Below, piece by piece: positions 1 through 8,764 of a DNA stretch of 58,353 bases. A program made the translations under genes and the position numbers. The DNA lies in contig CAUQXC010000011.1 of the NCBI GenBank assembly GCA_963522175.1, forward strand, positions 1 through 58,353, read 5' to 3'. Within the stretch, counting starts at the first letter, position 1, and every line of letters begins with the position of its first letter. The notes under the pieces are model-generated. The model was given only the letters and a program-made list of their open reading frames with translations. It did not search any database and was not told the DNA's origin. Source of the DNA: CAKAHY01 sp963522175. Lineage in GTDB: Bacteria; Bacillota; Clostridia; Lachnospirales; Lachnospiraceae.

Positions 1-59
1 TTTATCATAGAAGACCTTTCTTTACATTATTTACAGAAAAATTTTCACAAGCTCTCATA

Positions 60-95
60 AAATCAGGGAAACACTCCCCGGTGTTTCCCTGATTT
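60..95 (-). terminator. Hairpin 3' of the GH31 gene
   Basis: A perfect 15-bp inverted repeat (arms 60-74 and 81-95, 6-nt loop) lies 25 bp beyond the stop codon of the GH31 gene. The U-tract on the minus strand is weak, so it may act as a mRNA 3'-end stabiliser as much as an intrinsic terminator. Confidence 0.6.
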
Positions 96-119
96 AACTT
101 AATGCATTTTAATATATCT

Positions 120-2528
120 TTACTTTGCCGAAAGAAGCTCTATTATCGCTCCTCTCAAATATTCATTCTCGCATACACTGTAAATTTCGCCCATTACTTC
201 GCCGGCATTCTCTAAGTTAAGCTTTCTTACAACATCCATTACCCTCGTTTTTAAGTCATATTCTATTTGTGCCTTGTTAAGCATATTGAATATCCTGTTT
301 TGTATGCCGTCGGTCAGGTCGCTGTTTCTTATGTCTATTTTTATCTCAACCTTAGAGTCTACAGCAATCTTCGGTAGCCTGATGACAAGAGCCGATAAAC
401 TTTCGTCATATTCCATGCCGAGAGGGCTTAAAAGCTCCTTGTTCACCATAATATTGAGCTTATAATAGCTTTTTACCCCATAGAAATATAAGTTGTATTT
501 TCTTTTTACTCTTATTGCCGCGGCGTTTCCTATGACCGGATTGATTTTAAAGGAATAATTCCAGTTCTCATCATTTACAATTCCGGTCTTCTTAACTTCT
601 CCGGTTTCATATCTTGTATATGCCCAGTCCTTTTCAACAAAGTCAATAAGCTCTTTTCTGTCCTCGGCAAGAGTAAACTCTCCTTCTTTACCGACAAAAA
701 CGTGTAAATCAAGCTCGGCGGGACTGCTTATATCATTGCTACTCATATTTGTATCAAGCGGAAGAATACTTCCCTCTCTTGCAAATACGGCTATATCTTC
801 CAAATCTCTGTATATTTCAAGTTCACGATTTCCGCTGTATCTTACTCCCGTAAAAATATCAACCCAATCACCCTTAGGAAGCCAAATCTTTGTCTTTGCC
901 AGACCGCTCGCTGCATCAAGCTTCTTAGTTACAGGACATACTATCAAATCCTTGCCGAAATAATATTCATTTTTATATTCGTAAACCTTATCATTTTCAG
1001 GCTCGTAATAATAAAGAGGCAATATCAAAGGCAGTTTATCCACATGAGCCCTTCTGTTCATTGTGTACAGATAAGGTATAAGTCTGTGGCGAAGTCTCAA
1101 ATACTTTTTAACCACTTTTTCAGCCGCCGGATTGTACTTCCAAGGCTCTTTTCCTGAAAACTCGTTACAGGTACTGTGCAATCTCATTATAGGTGAAAAT
1201 ACTCCGAACTGCACCCATCTGACAAAGAGTTCATCATCTCTTATTCCGTTCATGTGCCCGCCTATGTCATGGCTCCACCAGGCGTAGCCTATATTGGATG
1301 CGGTAGCCGTAAAATATGGCTGAAAATCAAGACTCTCCCATGTAATAATAGTATCTCCCGAAAAACCTATAGGGTACTTATGACTTCCCACACCGGCATA
1401 TCTTGACAGTATAAGACCTCTTCTAAGCTCTCTTTTTATGGAATCCTTATAATGAGAATGGTTTAAAAGCCACAAAGGATCCAATCCTTTAAGCCCTGAG
1501 TTTTCTCCCTGCTGCCAATCTATCCACCAATAATCCACACCCTGCTTTTCAAGCGGATGGTGAACATACTTAAAATATCCTTCTCTGAATTTATCATCGG
1601 CTATATCAAAAAGTACAGGTTCCTCTTTTTTTCTGTCCACACCCATAAACTTTCCGAATTCCTTGTAACAGCTCTCATAGGCTCTTACTCCGTCTGCCGG
1701 ATGAACATTGAGAAACACCTTATATCCCATTGAATGCAGTTGAGTTAAAAATTTGTCCGGATTCGGAAACAAATCCTTATTCCATGTGTAGCCCGTCCAG
1801 CCTGTACCGTATTTAGGTTCCACATCGGTCAAATGCCAGTCCATATCAAGTACCGCAACACTGAAAGGTATTTCTTCCTTCTCAAACCTTTTAACCAGTT
1901 CCAAATAAGACTCCTGTGTGTACTTGTAATATCTGCTCCACCAGTTTCCGAAGGTAAATCTCGGAAGTAAAGGCATTACACCGCTCAATGTATAAAAGTC
2001 CTTAAGTGCCCCTAAAAAGTCAAGACCGTAGCCGAAGAAATATAAATCCGTCGCATCCTCATCCTCTCTTAACTTAAAGCCTTCTTTAGTTATAAGCATG
2101 GATTTACTGTCGTCCACTACCGACCAAAGCTTTCTTGACACAATTCCCTCGTCAAGACTTGTAGCACCGTCTACATTATCAAGTGTTCTTGTTGTTCCCT
2201 TTAAGCTTTCATTTTCATCTCCGTAGTGCCATACACTTGAAGTTGTCCCATAGTTTCCGCTTACGTTTATTCGAAGTCCTTCTTTTGAAAACTCCTTTTT
2301 GTCATATATAAGCCTCAAATAATCGGTAACTATAATAAGCTTATCTTTGGTATCCTGTACATCAAATTTTACAGCAGGAAAAGCTCTATTTGTTACAACA
2401 GCCGTTTCATCGTCAACAAATATTCCTTTTTTGCTGTACTCCAACCTTATAAGTCTGTCCGTAAGTACGCTGATGCGATAACTCCCCCCTTTAATTATCG
2501 AAGCATCTGCCGTTTTTGTGTCTGTCAT
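120..2528 (-). CDS. Glycoside hydrolase family 31 alpha-glucosidase
   Basis: An 802-residue cytoplasmic enzyme (no signal peptide) expected to hydrolyse alpha-glucosidic bonds with retention. The N-terminal beta-sandwich leads into a (beta/alpha)8 barrel. The motif YWWIDWQQG places the likely nucleophile at Asp337, and FSGDT places the likely acid/base at Asp392. These are the usual GH31 positions, but the nucleophile strand is of the WWIDWQQ subtype rather than the commoner DxNE form. The start was set at the ATG at 2528 because AAGGGG lies 6 nt upstream; the longer frame would overlap the pgmB stop. It is the last gene of the lacI-ABC-GH65-pgmB operon, 13 bp after pgmB, so it probably handles the same imported alpha-glucosides. 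The exact linkage (alpha-1,2, 1,3, 1,4 or 1,6) cannot be read from sequence. Confidence 0.88.
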   Translation of the reverse strand: MTDTKTADASIIKGGSYRISVLTDRLIRLEYSKKGIFVDDETAVVTNRAFPAVKFDVQDTKDKLIIVTDYLRLIYDKKEFSKEGLRINVSGNYGTTSSVWHYGDENESLKGTTRTLDNVDGATSLDEGIVSRKLWSVVDDSKSMLITKEGFKLREDEDATDLYFFGYGLDFLGALKDFYTLSGVMPLLPRFTFGNWWSRYYKYTQESYLELVKRFEKEEIPFSVAVLDMDWHLTDVEPKYGTGWTGYTWNKDLFPNPDKFLTQLHSMGYKVFLNVHPADGVRAYESCYKEFGKFMGVDRKKEEPVLFDIADDKFREGYFKYVHHPLEKQGVDYWWIDWQQGENSGLKGLDPLWLLNHSHYKDSIKRELRRGLILSRYAGVGSHKYPIGFSGDTIITWESLDFQPYFTATASNIGYAWWSHDIGGHMNGIRDDELFVRWVQFGVFSPIMRLHSTCNEFSGKEPWKYNPAAEKVVKKYLRLRHRLIPYLYTMNRRAHVDKLPLILPLYYYEPENDKVYEYKNEYYFGKDLIVCPVTKKLDAASGLAKTKIWLPKGDWVDIFTGVRYSGNRELEIYRDLEDIAVFAREGSILPLDTNMSSNDISSPAELDLHVFVGKEGEFTLAEDRKELIDFVEKDWAYTRYETGEVKKTGIVNDENWNYSFKINPVIGNAAAIRVKRKYNLYFYGVKSYYKLNIMVNKELLSPLGMEYDESLSALVIRLPKIAVDSKVEIKIDIRNSDLTDGIQNRIFNMLNKAQIEYDLKTRVMDVVRKLNLENAGEVMGEIYSVCENEYLRGAIIELLSAK

Positions 2529-2541
2529 TTTATCCCCTTTC

Positions 2542-3189
2542 CTATAAACAATACTTTTGCAAATCCTCAAAGCTCTCCAAGCGATAACTCACATTGCTCA
2601 GTTTATTTGCTTCTCCTATACCTGCTGTTTTCATACCCGCTCTTAGCGCTCCCTCTACCCCGGAAGCCGCATCTTCAACAACCAAACATTCCTCCGGCAA
2701 AAGCAAAAGCCCCTGCCCCGCCTTTTCAAACACCTCCTTATCGGGCTTTGAATGTTTTATGTCGTTACCGTCTATAATAATATCAAAAAAGTTGTCAAGT
2801 TTCAGTTTAGACAATATAAGTCTTGCATTTTTACTGGACGAAGCTATAGCGGTTTTGTAGCCTCTTTCTTTTAAGATTTCCAAGGTCTCTCTGACCTTTT
2901 CGTCCAAATCCTTTTCGCTCATCCCGTTCAAGAGCTCCCTGTACAACTCATTTTTACTATTCGCAAATTCTTCTTTTTCTTTGTCACTATATACCTTGTC
3001 CGATTTTTCAAGAATAATCTCAAGACTCTGCATACGGCTCACACCTCTGAGTCTGTTATTTATCTCTTCGTCGAAATATATACCCAGCCTGTCCGCCAAG
3101 CTCTTCCAAGCCATATAATGATATGTATCAGTATGGCAGATAACCCCGTCAAGGTCAAATATAATTCCCTTATATCTTCTATTCTCCAT
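2542..3189 (-). CDS. pgmB: Beta-phosphoglucomutase
   Basis: A 215-residue HAD-superfamily phosphatase fold that converts beta-glucose 1-phosphate to glucose 6-phosphate. The FDLDGV motif gives the phosphoryl-accepting Asp12 and the acid/base Asp14. It is followed by the cap-domain HTDTYHYMAWK stretch typical of PgmB, then ASSSKN (motif II), a central Lys in HSKPDKEVF (motif III) and VVEDAASGV (motif IV). Its length is normal for the family. It lies directly downstream of the inverting GH65 phosphorylase, whose product is beta-glucose 1-phosphate, which makes the assignment firm. The start has GGGAG upstream. Confidence 0.94.
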   Translation of the reverse strand: MENRRYKGIIFDLDGVICHTDTYHYMAWKSLADRLGIYFDEEINNRLRGVSRMQSLEIILEKSDKVYSDKEKEEFANSKNELYRELLNGMSEKDLDEKVRETLEILKERGYKTAIASSSKNARLILSKLKLDNFFDIIIDGNDIKHSKPDKEVFEKAGQGLLLLPEECLVVEDAASGVEGALRAGMKTAGIGEANKLSNVSYRLESFEDLQKYCL

Positions 3190-3229
3190 TCTTATCTCCC
3201 ATATTTTACCGGCAAAATACCGCTACTTA

Positions 3230-5515
3230 TCAGATAAGCAGTCTATCTCCTTTTACGTAAATCTCCACACTCTTTCCTTCAAGCTTTTGTACGCTCACAA
3301 GATTGCCTCTTTCCACCCTTACTCTAAGGCTCGTTCCACGGTATACCAGCGGAAACTCAAGGAAACTCCAGTCTTTAGGTAAGGAAGGATTAATATTTAA
3401 CCCTTTTTCGTCCATGCTGACACCGCCGAAACCAAGTACATAGCTTCCCCATATTCCGCCTATAGCGGCGCTGTGTATTCCTTCATCGGAAGACTTCATA
3501 TTAGGCCCCAGATCAATGCTTACGGCTCCCAAAAACAGCTTGTACGCCATTTCCTCAAAACCGAATTCATTAGCCAAAATTGCATGTGTGGATTTGCTCA
3601 ATGATGAATCATGCAAAGTCTTATCTTCATAAAACACAAAATTCTTTTTTCTTGTTTCAGAATCAAATAAATCTCTGAATAAATACAAAAGCATAACCGT
3701 GTCGGACTGCTTTGAAACCATATACTCATTAAGTTGCTTGGTATTAAAATCCTTATATATTACAAGTACCTCGTCCGAATTTTTATACCTGCTTATATCA
3801 AGCTCCTTCAAGCTTAAAAATGTATCCGTCTGGGGAACTATCCCATTCTCACCCGCCTTCGGCAGATAAAGCTTAGGCAATTTATTCTCTATACTTTGTT
3901 TTATATGCCCTATATCAAGCTTTGAGTCCAAGACTTCATACAGATCCTCGTTATTGTTCTTAAGATAATTAATCCAAAAGAGCGCCGATTTCATAGTATA
4001 AGCCGCCATATAATTTGTATATGCATTATTATCGACATGCTCCTTATACTCATCCGGACCTATAACATCACGTATCTCATACCTGTCCTTATCCGCTATG
4101 TATTCAAGCCTGCTCACCCAAAAAAGTGCCGCTTCAAATATTATTTCATAGCCGTACTTTTCCATATAGTCTCTGTCGTTTGTCACCTTATAATAATGGT
4201 CTATGGCATATACTATATCCGCGGTTATATGGTGTTCTATAATACCCGTCCAGACCTTTGTTATCTCGCCCGTCACTATATCTGCACCCATATAAAGAGG
4301 AGTTACCTCTCCGTCATCCACCCACGCACACTCCCACGGATACATAGCTCCCTCATAGCCGTGTTCCTTTGCTTTAAGTCTTGCTTCGTAAAGGTTGTGA
4401 TACCTGTATTCAAGAAGCGTCCTCGCAATTTCAGGATGTGTGTGTGTGAAATACGGAAGTATAAAAAGCTCCGTATCCCAGAAAGAATGACCCTTGTACC
4501 CCTCTCCGCTCAGAGCCTTCGCTCCTATACCTACGCGGTTGTCGTCAGGCTTAACCATTATCCTTAAGTGATACAAGGCAAAATTGATTGCGGTTTTGAC
4601 ATAGTCGTCATCCGTTCCTATTTCTATTCTGCTTTTTTTCAGATACTCCGCCCATTTTAACTCACTGCTTTTAAAAATCTCGGTATAGCTTATGTTCTCA
4701 AGCTCTCTTATAAGCAAAGACGCCCTTTTCTTTGCTTCGGAAAGCCTATTCTCCTCCGTAATATCGGTAAATTCCTTATCTCTTGTAGAGAAAAAAACGG
4801 AAATTTTTTCAAAATCCAGCTTCTCATTTGCCTTAAGCTTAAGGCTGTATTTGTTTGCAAGCGTTCTTCTTCCCATAACCGGAATCACGGCAGCCTCTTT
4901 ATTGAGTCTGCAAAGAGCTCTCTGAACGACGCTTACCCCCGACTGAGTTGTCCTTGCAACATACTCCATGTATTTGCCGTCATATACACGTCTTTGTATA
5001 TCCTCAAAATGCATGGCACCGCTGTTTGTGACGGAACCGTCTATTCCGCTTTCTATAACAAGCTCTACATCCTTACTGCACACCAAATCTGTTTTTTGTA
5101 CAAAAAGGTGCTCATTATCAAGAGACACAAAACGCCTGAAGGAGAGCCTTAGCCTTATTCCGCCGGTACTTTCCCATATAATATTTCTCAAGGTCTCGCC
5201 GGTACTTAAGTCGAGACTTCTTTCATAGAATATAATCTTTCCTTCCGTAAGACTGAACTCCGTGCCGTCTACAGTGATTTTAATACCGCTCACATCCGCA
5301 ATATTAGGCAGTTCGGTAACCTCATCCTTTGTAGCCTTGTTAAAGGTTCCCGTTATGAAAGTATCCCTTATTTCCCCTACATAATGCTCTTCAAGCGCAT
5401 TTCTTATGCCCAGATATCCGTTTCCCTGTGTAAATATCGCTTCACACTTGTTTATGTTCTTTCTGTCAAAGAACCTTTCTTTGATTACCGTACCCTTATA
5501 TTCCAACTGTTGCAT
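3230..5515 (-). CDS. GH65 disaccharide phosphorylase (kojibiose/maltose/nigerose type)
   Basis: A 761-residue cytoplasmic enzyme of glycoside hydrolase family 65, which phosphorolyses alpha-linked glucose disaccharides with inversion to beta-glucose 1-phosphate. The order is an N-terminal beta-sandwich, an (alpha/alpha)6 barrel and a small C-terminal beta domain. The motif GPDEYKEHVDNNAYTN carries the general acid Glu489, matching Glu487 of Lactobacillus brevis maltose phosphorylase. The barrel segment YPWECAWVDDGEVTP is in the loop that helps set acceptor specificity; it does not let me choose between kojibiose, nigerose and maltose. The start has AGAGAGG 7 nt upstream. The downstream pgmB and upstream ABC importer give a complete uptake and phosphorolysis route. 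Confidence 0.92.
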   Translation of the reverse strand: MQQLEYKGTVIKERFFDRKNINKCEAIFTQGNGYLGIRNALEEHYVGEIRDTFITGTFNKATKDEVTELPNIADVSGIKITVDGTEFSLTEGKIIFYERSLDLSTGETLRNIIWESTGGIRLRLSFRRFVSLDNEHLFVQKTDLVCSKDVELVIESGIDGSVTNSGAMHFEDIQRRVYDGKYMEYVARTTQSGVSVVQRALCRLNKEAAVIPVMGRRTLANKYSLKLKANEKLDFEKISVFFSTRDKEFTDITEENRLSEAKKRASLLIRELENISYTEIFKSSELKWAEYLKKSRIEIGTDDDYVKTAINFALYHLRIMVKPDDNRVGIGAKALSGEGYKGHSFWDTELFILPYFTHTHPEIARTLLEYRYHNLYEARLKAKEHGYEGAMYPWECAWVDDGEVTPLYMGADIVTGEITKVWTGIIEHHITADIVYAIDHYYKVTNDRDYMEKYGYEIIFEAALFWVSRLEYIADKDRYEIRDVIGPDEYKEHVDNNAYTNYMAAYTMKSALFWINYLKNNNEDLYEVLDSKLDIGHIKQSIENKLPKLYLPKAGENGIVPQTDTFLSLKELDISRYKNSDEVLVIYKDFNTKQLNEYMVSKQSDTVMLLYLFRDLFDSETRKKNFVFYEDKTLHDSSLSKSTHAILANEFGFEEMAYKLFLGAVSIDLGPNMKSSDEGIHSAAIGGIWGSYVLGFGGVSMDEKGLNINPSLPKDWSFLEFPLVYRGTSLRVRVERGNLVSVQKLEGKSVEIYVKGDRLLI

Positions 5516-5526
5516 ATCTATCCTCT

Positions 5527-6366
5527 CTAACCTTTTATTCCCGAGCTTGCTACAGAAGCCTGTACCTGCTCTTGTGCCAAAATATACAATATTATTCCCG
5601 GTAATATAACTACGGTTAAGGCGGCAAACAGCCTAGGGTAGTTATATGAGAATGCTTCCGTAAAAAACTGTAATGCCAGAGGCAGTGTTCTTGTACTGTC
5701 CGAAGACGTAAGTATGGATGCGTAGAAATATTCGTTCCAATTTCCTAAAAACATCAGTATTCCGGCTGTCGCAAGTCCTCCCTTTGCAAGCGGTAAATTA
5801 ATTTTCCAAAAGACGGTAAAAAAGTTCGCTCCTTCTATTACAGCCGCCTCATCCAAAGATTTGGGAACAGCCATAAATGCAGGTCTTAATATGAATGTCG
5901 ATATTGCAAGTCCCATGGAAACATAAACCAAAGACACTCCCCATATATTGTCATAAAGTCCCAGCTTCATAATAAGAGAGAAAATGGGCTGTGCCTTTGA
6001 CTGGGCCGGAACCAGAAGAGTAACCGTATACAAGATAAAAATCAAATTTTTTCCGGGAAATTCATACTTCGCAAGGACATAGCTTCCCATAGCGAAAAAT
6101 ACCAATGCCACCAAGGTTGAACTTACCGATATCAAAAATGAATTTATAAAATATCTTCCGAAATCATATTTTGAAAAAATGTATACAAAAGGCTCAAAGC
6201 TTATCTGTTTCGGAAGGGAAAACGGACTCGATAAAATCATCGCATTATCCTTAAATGCCGACATAATAACCCATATTATAGGGAAGATTGAAATTACAAC
6301 GGTAAATAAAAGCAGAAAGTAAGTGCATACCTTGGACAAAATTTTTCCTACATTTTTTAAAGTCAT
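5527..6366 (-). CDS. Sugar ABC transporter permease, MalG type
   Basis: A 279-residue inner-membrane permease of the CUT1 family with six predicted helices. The EAA loop reads EAAVIEGANFF...INLPL (about residue 180-205), which docks the shared ATPase. The start was moved to the ATG at 6366, preceded by AGGGAGG and five T; the longer frame has no ribosome binding site. It follows its partner permease by 10 bp. No ATPase gene lies in this operon, so, as in many Gram-positive CUT1 systems, a shared MsmK/UgpC-like ATPase encoded elsewhere must drive it (inference). Confidence 0.92.
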   Translation of the reverse strand: MTLKNVGKILSKVCTYFLLLFTVVISIFPIIWVIMSAFKDNAMILSSPFSLPKQISFEPFVYIFSKYDFGRYFINSFLISVSSTLVALVFFAMGSYVLAKYEFPGKNLIFILYTVTLLVPAQSKAQPIFSLIMKLGLYDNIWGVSLVYVSMGLAISTFILRPAFMAVPKSLDEAAVIEGANFFTVFWKINLPLAKGGLATAGILMFLGNWNEYFYASILTSSDSTRTLPLALQFFTEAFSYNYPRLFAALTVVILPGIILYILAQEQVQASVASSGIKG

Positions 6367-6376
6367 AAAAACCTCC

Positions 6377-7276
6377 CTAGTACACACTTTCATTCATTCT
6401 GAACAGCTTATTTACAAGCCACAGTATGAATAAACCTATGATAAACATTATTACACCGTTCGCATTTGCATATCCGTATTTTAAATCCATTATGGATTTT
6501 ACCAATATTACGGGTAAGTTCATGGTATCGTCTCCCGGACCGCCCGCCGTCGTCAAGGCTATCTGCTCATACATGGCAACCCTTGCCGTAATCGAAGCTA
6601 TAATGGATGTTCCTATGGCATTTCTGCAAAGAGGAAGCTGTATGTATTTTACAAGCTGAAAATCCGAAGCTCCGTCAACACGTGCCGCTTCAAACAGGTC
6701 GACGGGTATCGCAAGCAGGTCGTTTAAAACTATCAAGGTTACAATTACGGCATAAAAAAGCCATGTCAGAGTTACCGCCATAAAAGCATAAGGCGACTGA
6801 TAAAACCACTGTACATGAAAATCAGGATATACCTTTCTTATAAGATTATTTATCATTCCCATATCGTCATGAAACATAAATCTGTAGATCATAGCCCATG
6901 CAGCCGCACTTATTACATTCGGTATCATAAAAACGGCTCTTGTAAATTTCCAGCCGTAAGGTCTTTTAAATATGGCAAATGCCACAAGCACCCCGAAGCC
7001 GACGTGAAAAACCGCCGCTATAAAGGACCATAAAAGCAAATTTTTAAGCGAATACCTGAAAGCTGTGTTTCCGAACATATTTATGTAATTTGTAAAGCCT
7101 ATAAATTTCGGGGCATTAAAGCCGTCCCACTTTGTAAACGAAGTGTAGAACACTGTAAGTATAGGTTGTATGTAAAATGTTATAAATACAAGGAACGAAG
7201 GAAGCAAAAATAAATAAATCCATTTATAGTTTTTACGCTCAAGCCTGCTTACCGCTATTTTCTTTTTTGAATTCAT
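6377..7276 (-). CDS. Sugar ABC transporter permease, MalF type
   Basis: A 299-residue CUT1 permease with about six helices, the first near residues 20-42. The EAA loop reads EAARVDGASDFQLVKYIQLPL in two parts at roughly residues 195-215. GGGAGG precedes the ATG. It lies between the binding protein gene and the MalG-type permease. A stable hairpin separates it from the binding protein gene, which probably lowers permease relative to binding protein synthesis. Confidence 0.92.
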   Translation of the reverse strand: MNSKKKIAVSRLERKNYKWIYLFLLPSFLVFITFYIQPILTVFYTSFTKWDGFNAPKFIGFTNYINMFGNTAFRYSLKNLLLWSFIAAVFHVGFGVLVAFAIFKRPYGWKFTRAVFMIPNVISAAAWAMIYRFMFHDDMGMINNLIRKVYPDFHVQWFYQSPYAFMAVTLTWLFYAVIVTLIVLNDLLAIPVDLFEAARVDGASDFQLVKYIQLPLCRNAIGTSIIASITARVAMYEQIALTTAGGPGDDTMNLPVILVKSIMDLKYGYANANGVIMFIIGLFILWLVNKLFRMNESVY

Positions 7277-7302
7277 CCAAATCCTCCCTTTGTTTTAAAA
7301 GT

Positions 7303-7332
7303 TATGCTCCCTACTTTGTCATAGGGAGCATA
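7303..7332 (-). promoter_or_regulatory. Intercistronic hairpin between binding protein and permease genes
   Basis: Arms 7303-7313 and 7322-7332 form a perfect 11-bp stem with an 8-nt loop, inside the 63-bp gap after the binding protein stop codon. There is no long U-tract, so it looks like a partial terminator or mRNA-end stabiliser that favours the binding protein message. Confidence 0.7.
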
Positions 7333-7339
7333 CAAATAC

Positions 7340-8740
7340 TTACTGTTTAGCTTCTTGTGCTTTCTTTGTCAACTCGGCACAGAACTGTTCCGGTGTCAAA
7401 GAATTATCGATCAACTTAGGAAGAAGCTTTCCGAACTCCGTATCCGCTACGGAAGCCGGGAATATGTCTCCGAGAGTGGCAACGAACTTTGTATCTTCGT
7501 TCATACTCTGATCAAGTTGATATAATATATCATTTTCCTTAAGCTTGCTTAAGAAATCCTCGCTGTGTTTGATATTAGGAGCATTTCCTCCCTCTGCCAA
7601 AATGTAAGCCTCTATCTCCTCCTTTGAGCTTCTGAATGCAAGAAACGCTTTTGCCGCTTCCTTCTGCTCTTCGCTTGCCGCATTTGAAATCCAGAAATCT
7701 CCGTACGCCTTAGGATTTGCAAGTGCAACATTTCCCGGATATATAGTTGTTTTTACATCCTTTCCGTCAAAGCCGTTACTCCACTTATCCTTTGACTCCT
7801 CGTTAAACTCGGATGCCATCCATGAACCGTTGCATATCAAAGCCGCATTATTGCTCATAAAAGCATTTGCCGCATCCGCATAAGCCGCTCCTACGGTGTT
7901 GCTTGACGCATTATTCTGTAGCAGCTTTTGCAACTTTCCTACAGCGTTTACCATTGCAGGTGTATTGTAGTCCCAAAGCTTATCGCTTGTATTGTCATTT
8001 AACAAGTCTACGCCTCCGTCCTCATTGGCAACAAGTGCAGCCAACATAAGAGATGAAGTCCATGCATTTTCGGATGTCATAAATGCCAGCTTCTTTTCCC
8101 CGAGACCGGAAATAAACTCGTCCATACTCATATCTCTTATATCCTTTTCCGGCTTATAAAGAGACTCGTTATAGTATAAACCTATAGGTCTTAATACTAT
8201 TAAAGGATTGCAAATCAGCTTTCCGTCAACGGTACAAAAATCCTTTGAGCCCTCTATCCATGAAGCTGCAATTTCAGGATTCTCTTTTCCGAATTCGGTA
8301 AGGTCGTAAGCCATGTCGTTGTCAAGAATAACCTGCTTAAACCACTGAGTATCTATTCCGCCCGAACCCGGTGAATGCACTAAGGTCGGAAGCTTGTTTT
8401 GTCCTGCAAGCTGTTTAATCTTTTCCGCATAGGAATCCTGAACAACTTCCTCAACAACTGCCTTATACTTACCCTCATACTTTTTATTGAATCTCTCTAC
8501 CTGAGGCAAGAAAAATGTAGCTCCGACGTTTTCTCCCGCAAGATAAGTAGGTATCTTAAGCTCTATCTCCTCTCCCTTCGCCTCTTCCTTTTTCTCCTCT
8601 GAAGCTCCGGCTTCGGCTACCTTGGAAGACTCTCCGCCTGCACTCTCCGATCCCGAGCCGCCCGATCCTGTGGAACAAGCCGCAAGTCCCGCACAAAGTC
8701 CCAGTGCAAGTCCCCACTTCAAAAGTTTTTTCAATTTCAT
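7340..8740 (-). CDS. Sugar-binding lipoprotein of CUT1 ABC transporter
   Basis: A 466-residue extracellular solute-binding protein (family 1). A lipoprotein signal ends in LAAC with the lipidated Cys22, followed by a Ser/Gly/Glu-rich linker to about residue 58 and then the two-lobed binding fold. In the middle, FMSNNAALICNGSWM is the usual SBP_bac_1 hinge-side segment. It is expected to be anchored to the outer face of the membrane and to deliver an alpha-glucoside oligosaccharide to the two permeases. It starts 24 bp after the lacI gene with GGAGGAG upstream, so both are on one transcript. Confidence 0.92.
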   Translation of the reverse strand: MKLKKLLKWGLALGLCAGLAACSTGSGGSGSESAGGESSKVAEAGASEEKKEEAKGEEIELKIPTYLAGENVGATFFLPQVERFNKKYEGKYKAVVEEVVQDSYAEKIKQLAGQNKLPTLVHSPGSGGIDTQWFKQVILDNDMAYDLTEFGKENPEIAASWIEGSKDFCTVDGKLICNPLIVLRPIGLYYNESLYKPEKDIRDMSMDEFISGLGEKKLAFMTSENAWTSSLMLAALVANEDGGVDLLNDNTSDKLWDYNTPAMVNAVGKLQKLLQNNASSNTVGAAYADAANAFMSNNAALICNGSWMASEFNEESKDKWSNGFDGKDVKTTIYPGNVALANPKAYGDFWISNAASEEQKEAAKAFLAFRSSKEEIEAYILAEGGNAPNIKHSEDFLSKLKENDILYQLDQSMNEDTKFVATLGDIFPASVADTEFGKLLPKLIDNSLTPEQFCAELTKKAQEAKQ

Positions 8741-8764
8741 TATAATACTCCTCCTTAAATTAAA

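Noticed and set aside
2529..2570. Longer N-terminus for the GH31 gene.
   Set aside because: It would overlap the pgmB stop and has no ribosome site, while AAGGGG lies just before the ATG at 2528.
4037..4567. 176-codon plus-strand open frame inside the GH65 gene.
   Set aside because: It is an antisense shadow of a well-conserved enzyme with no ribosome site or family pattern.
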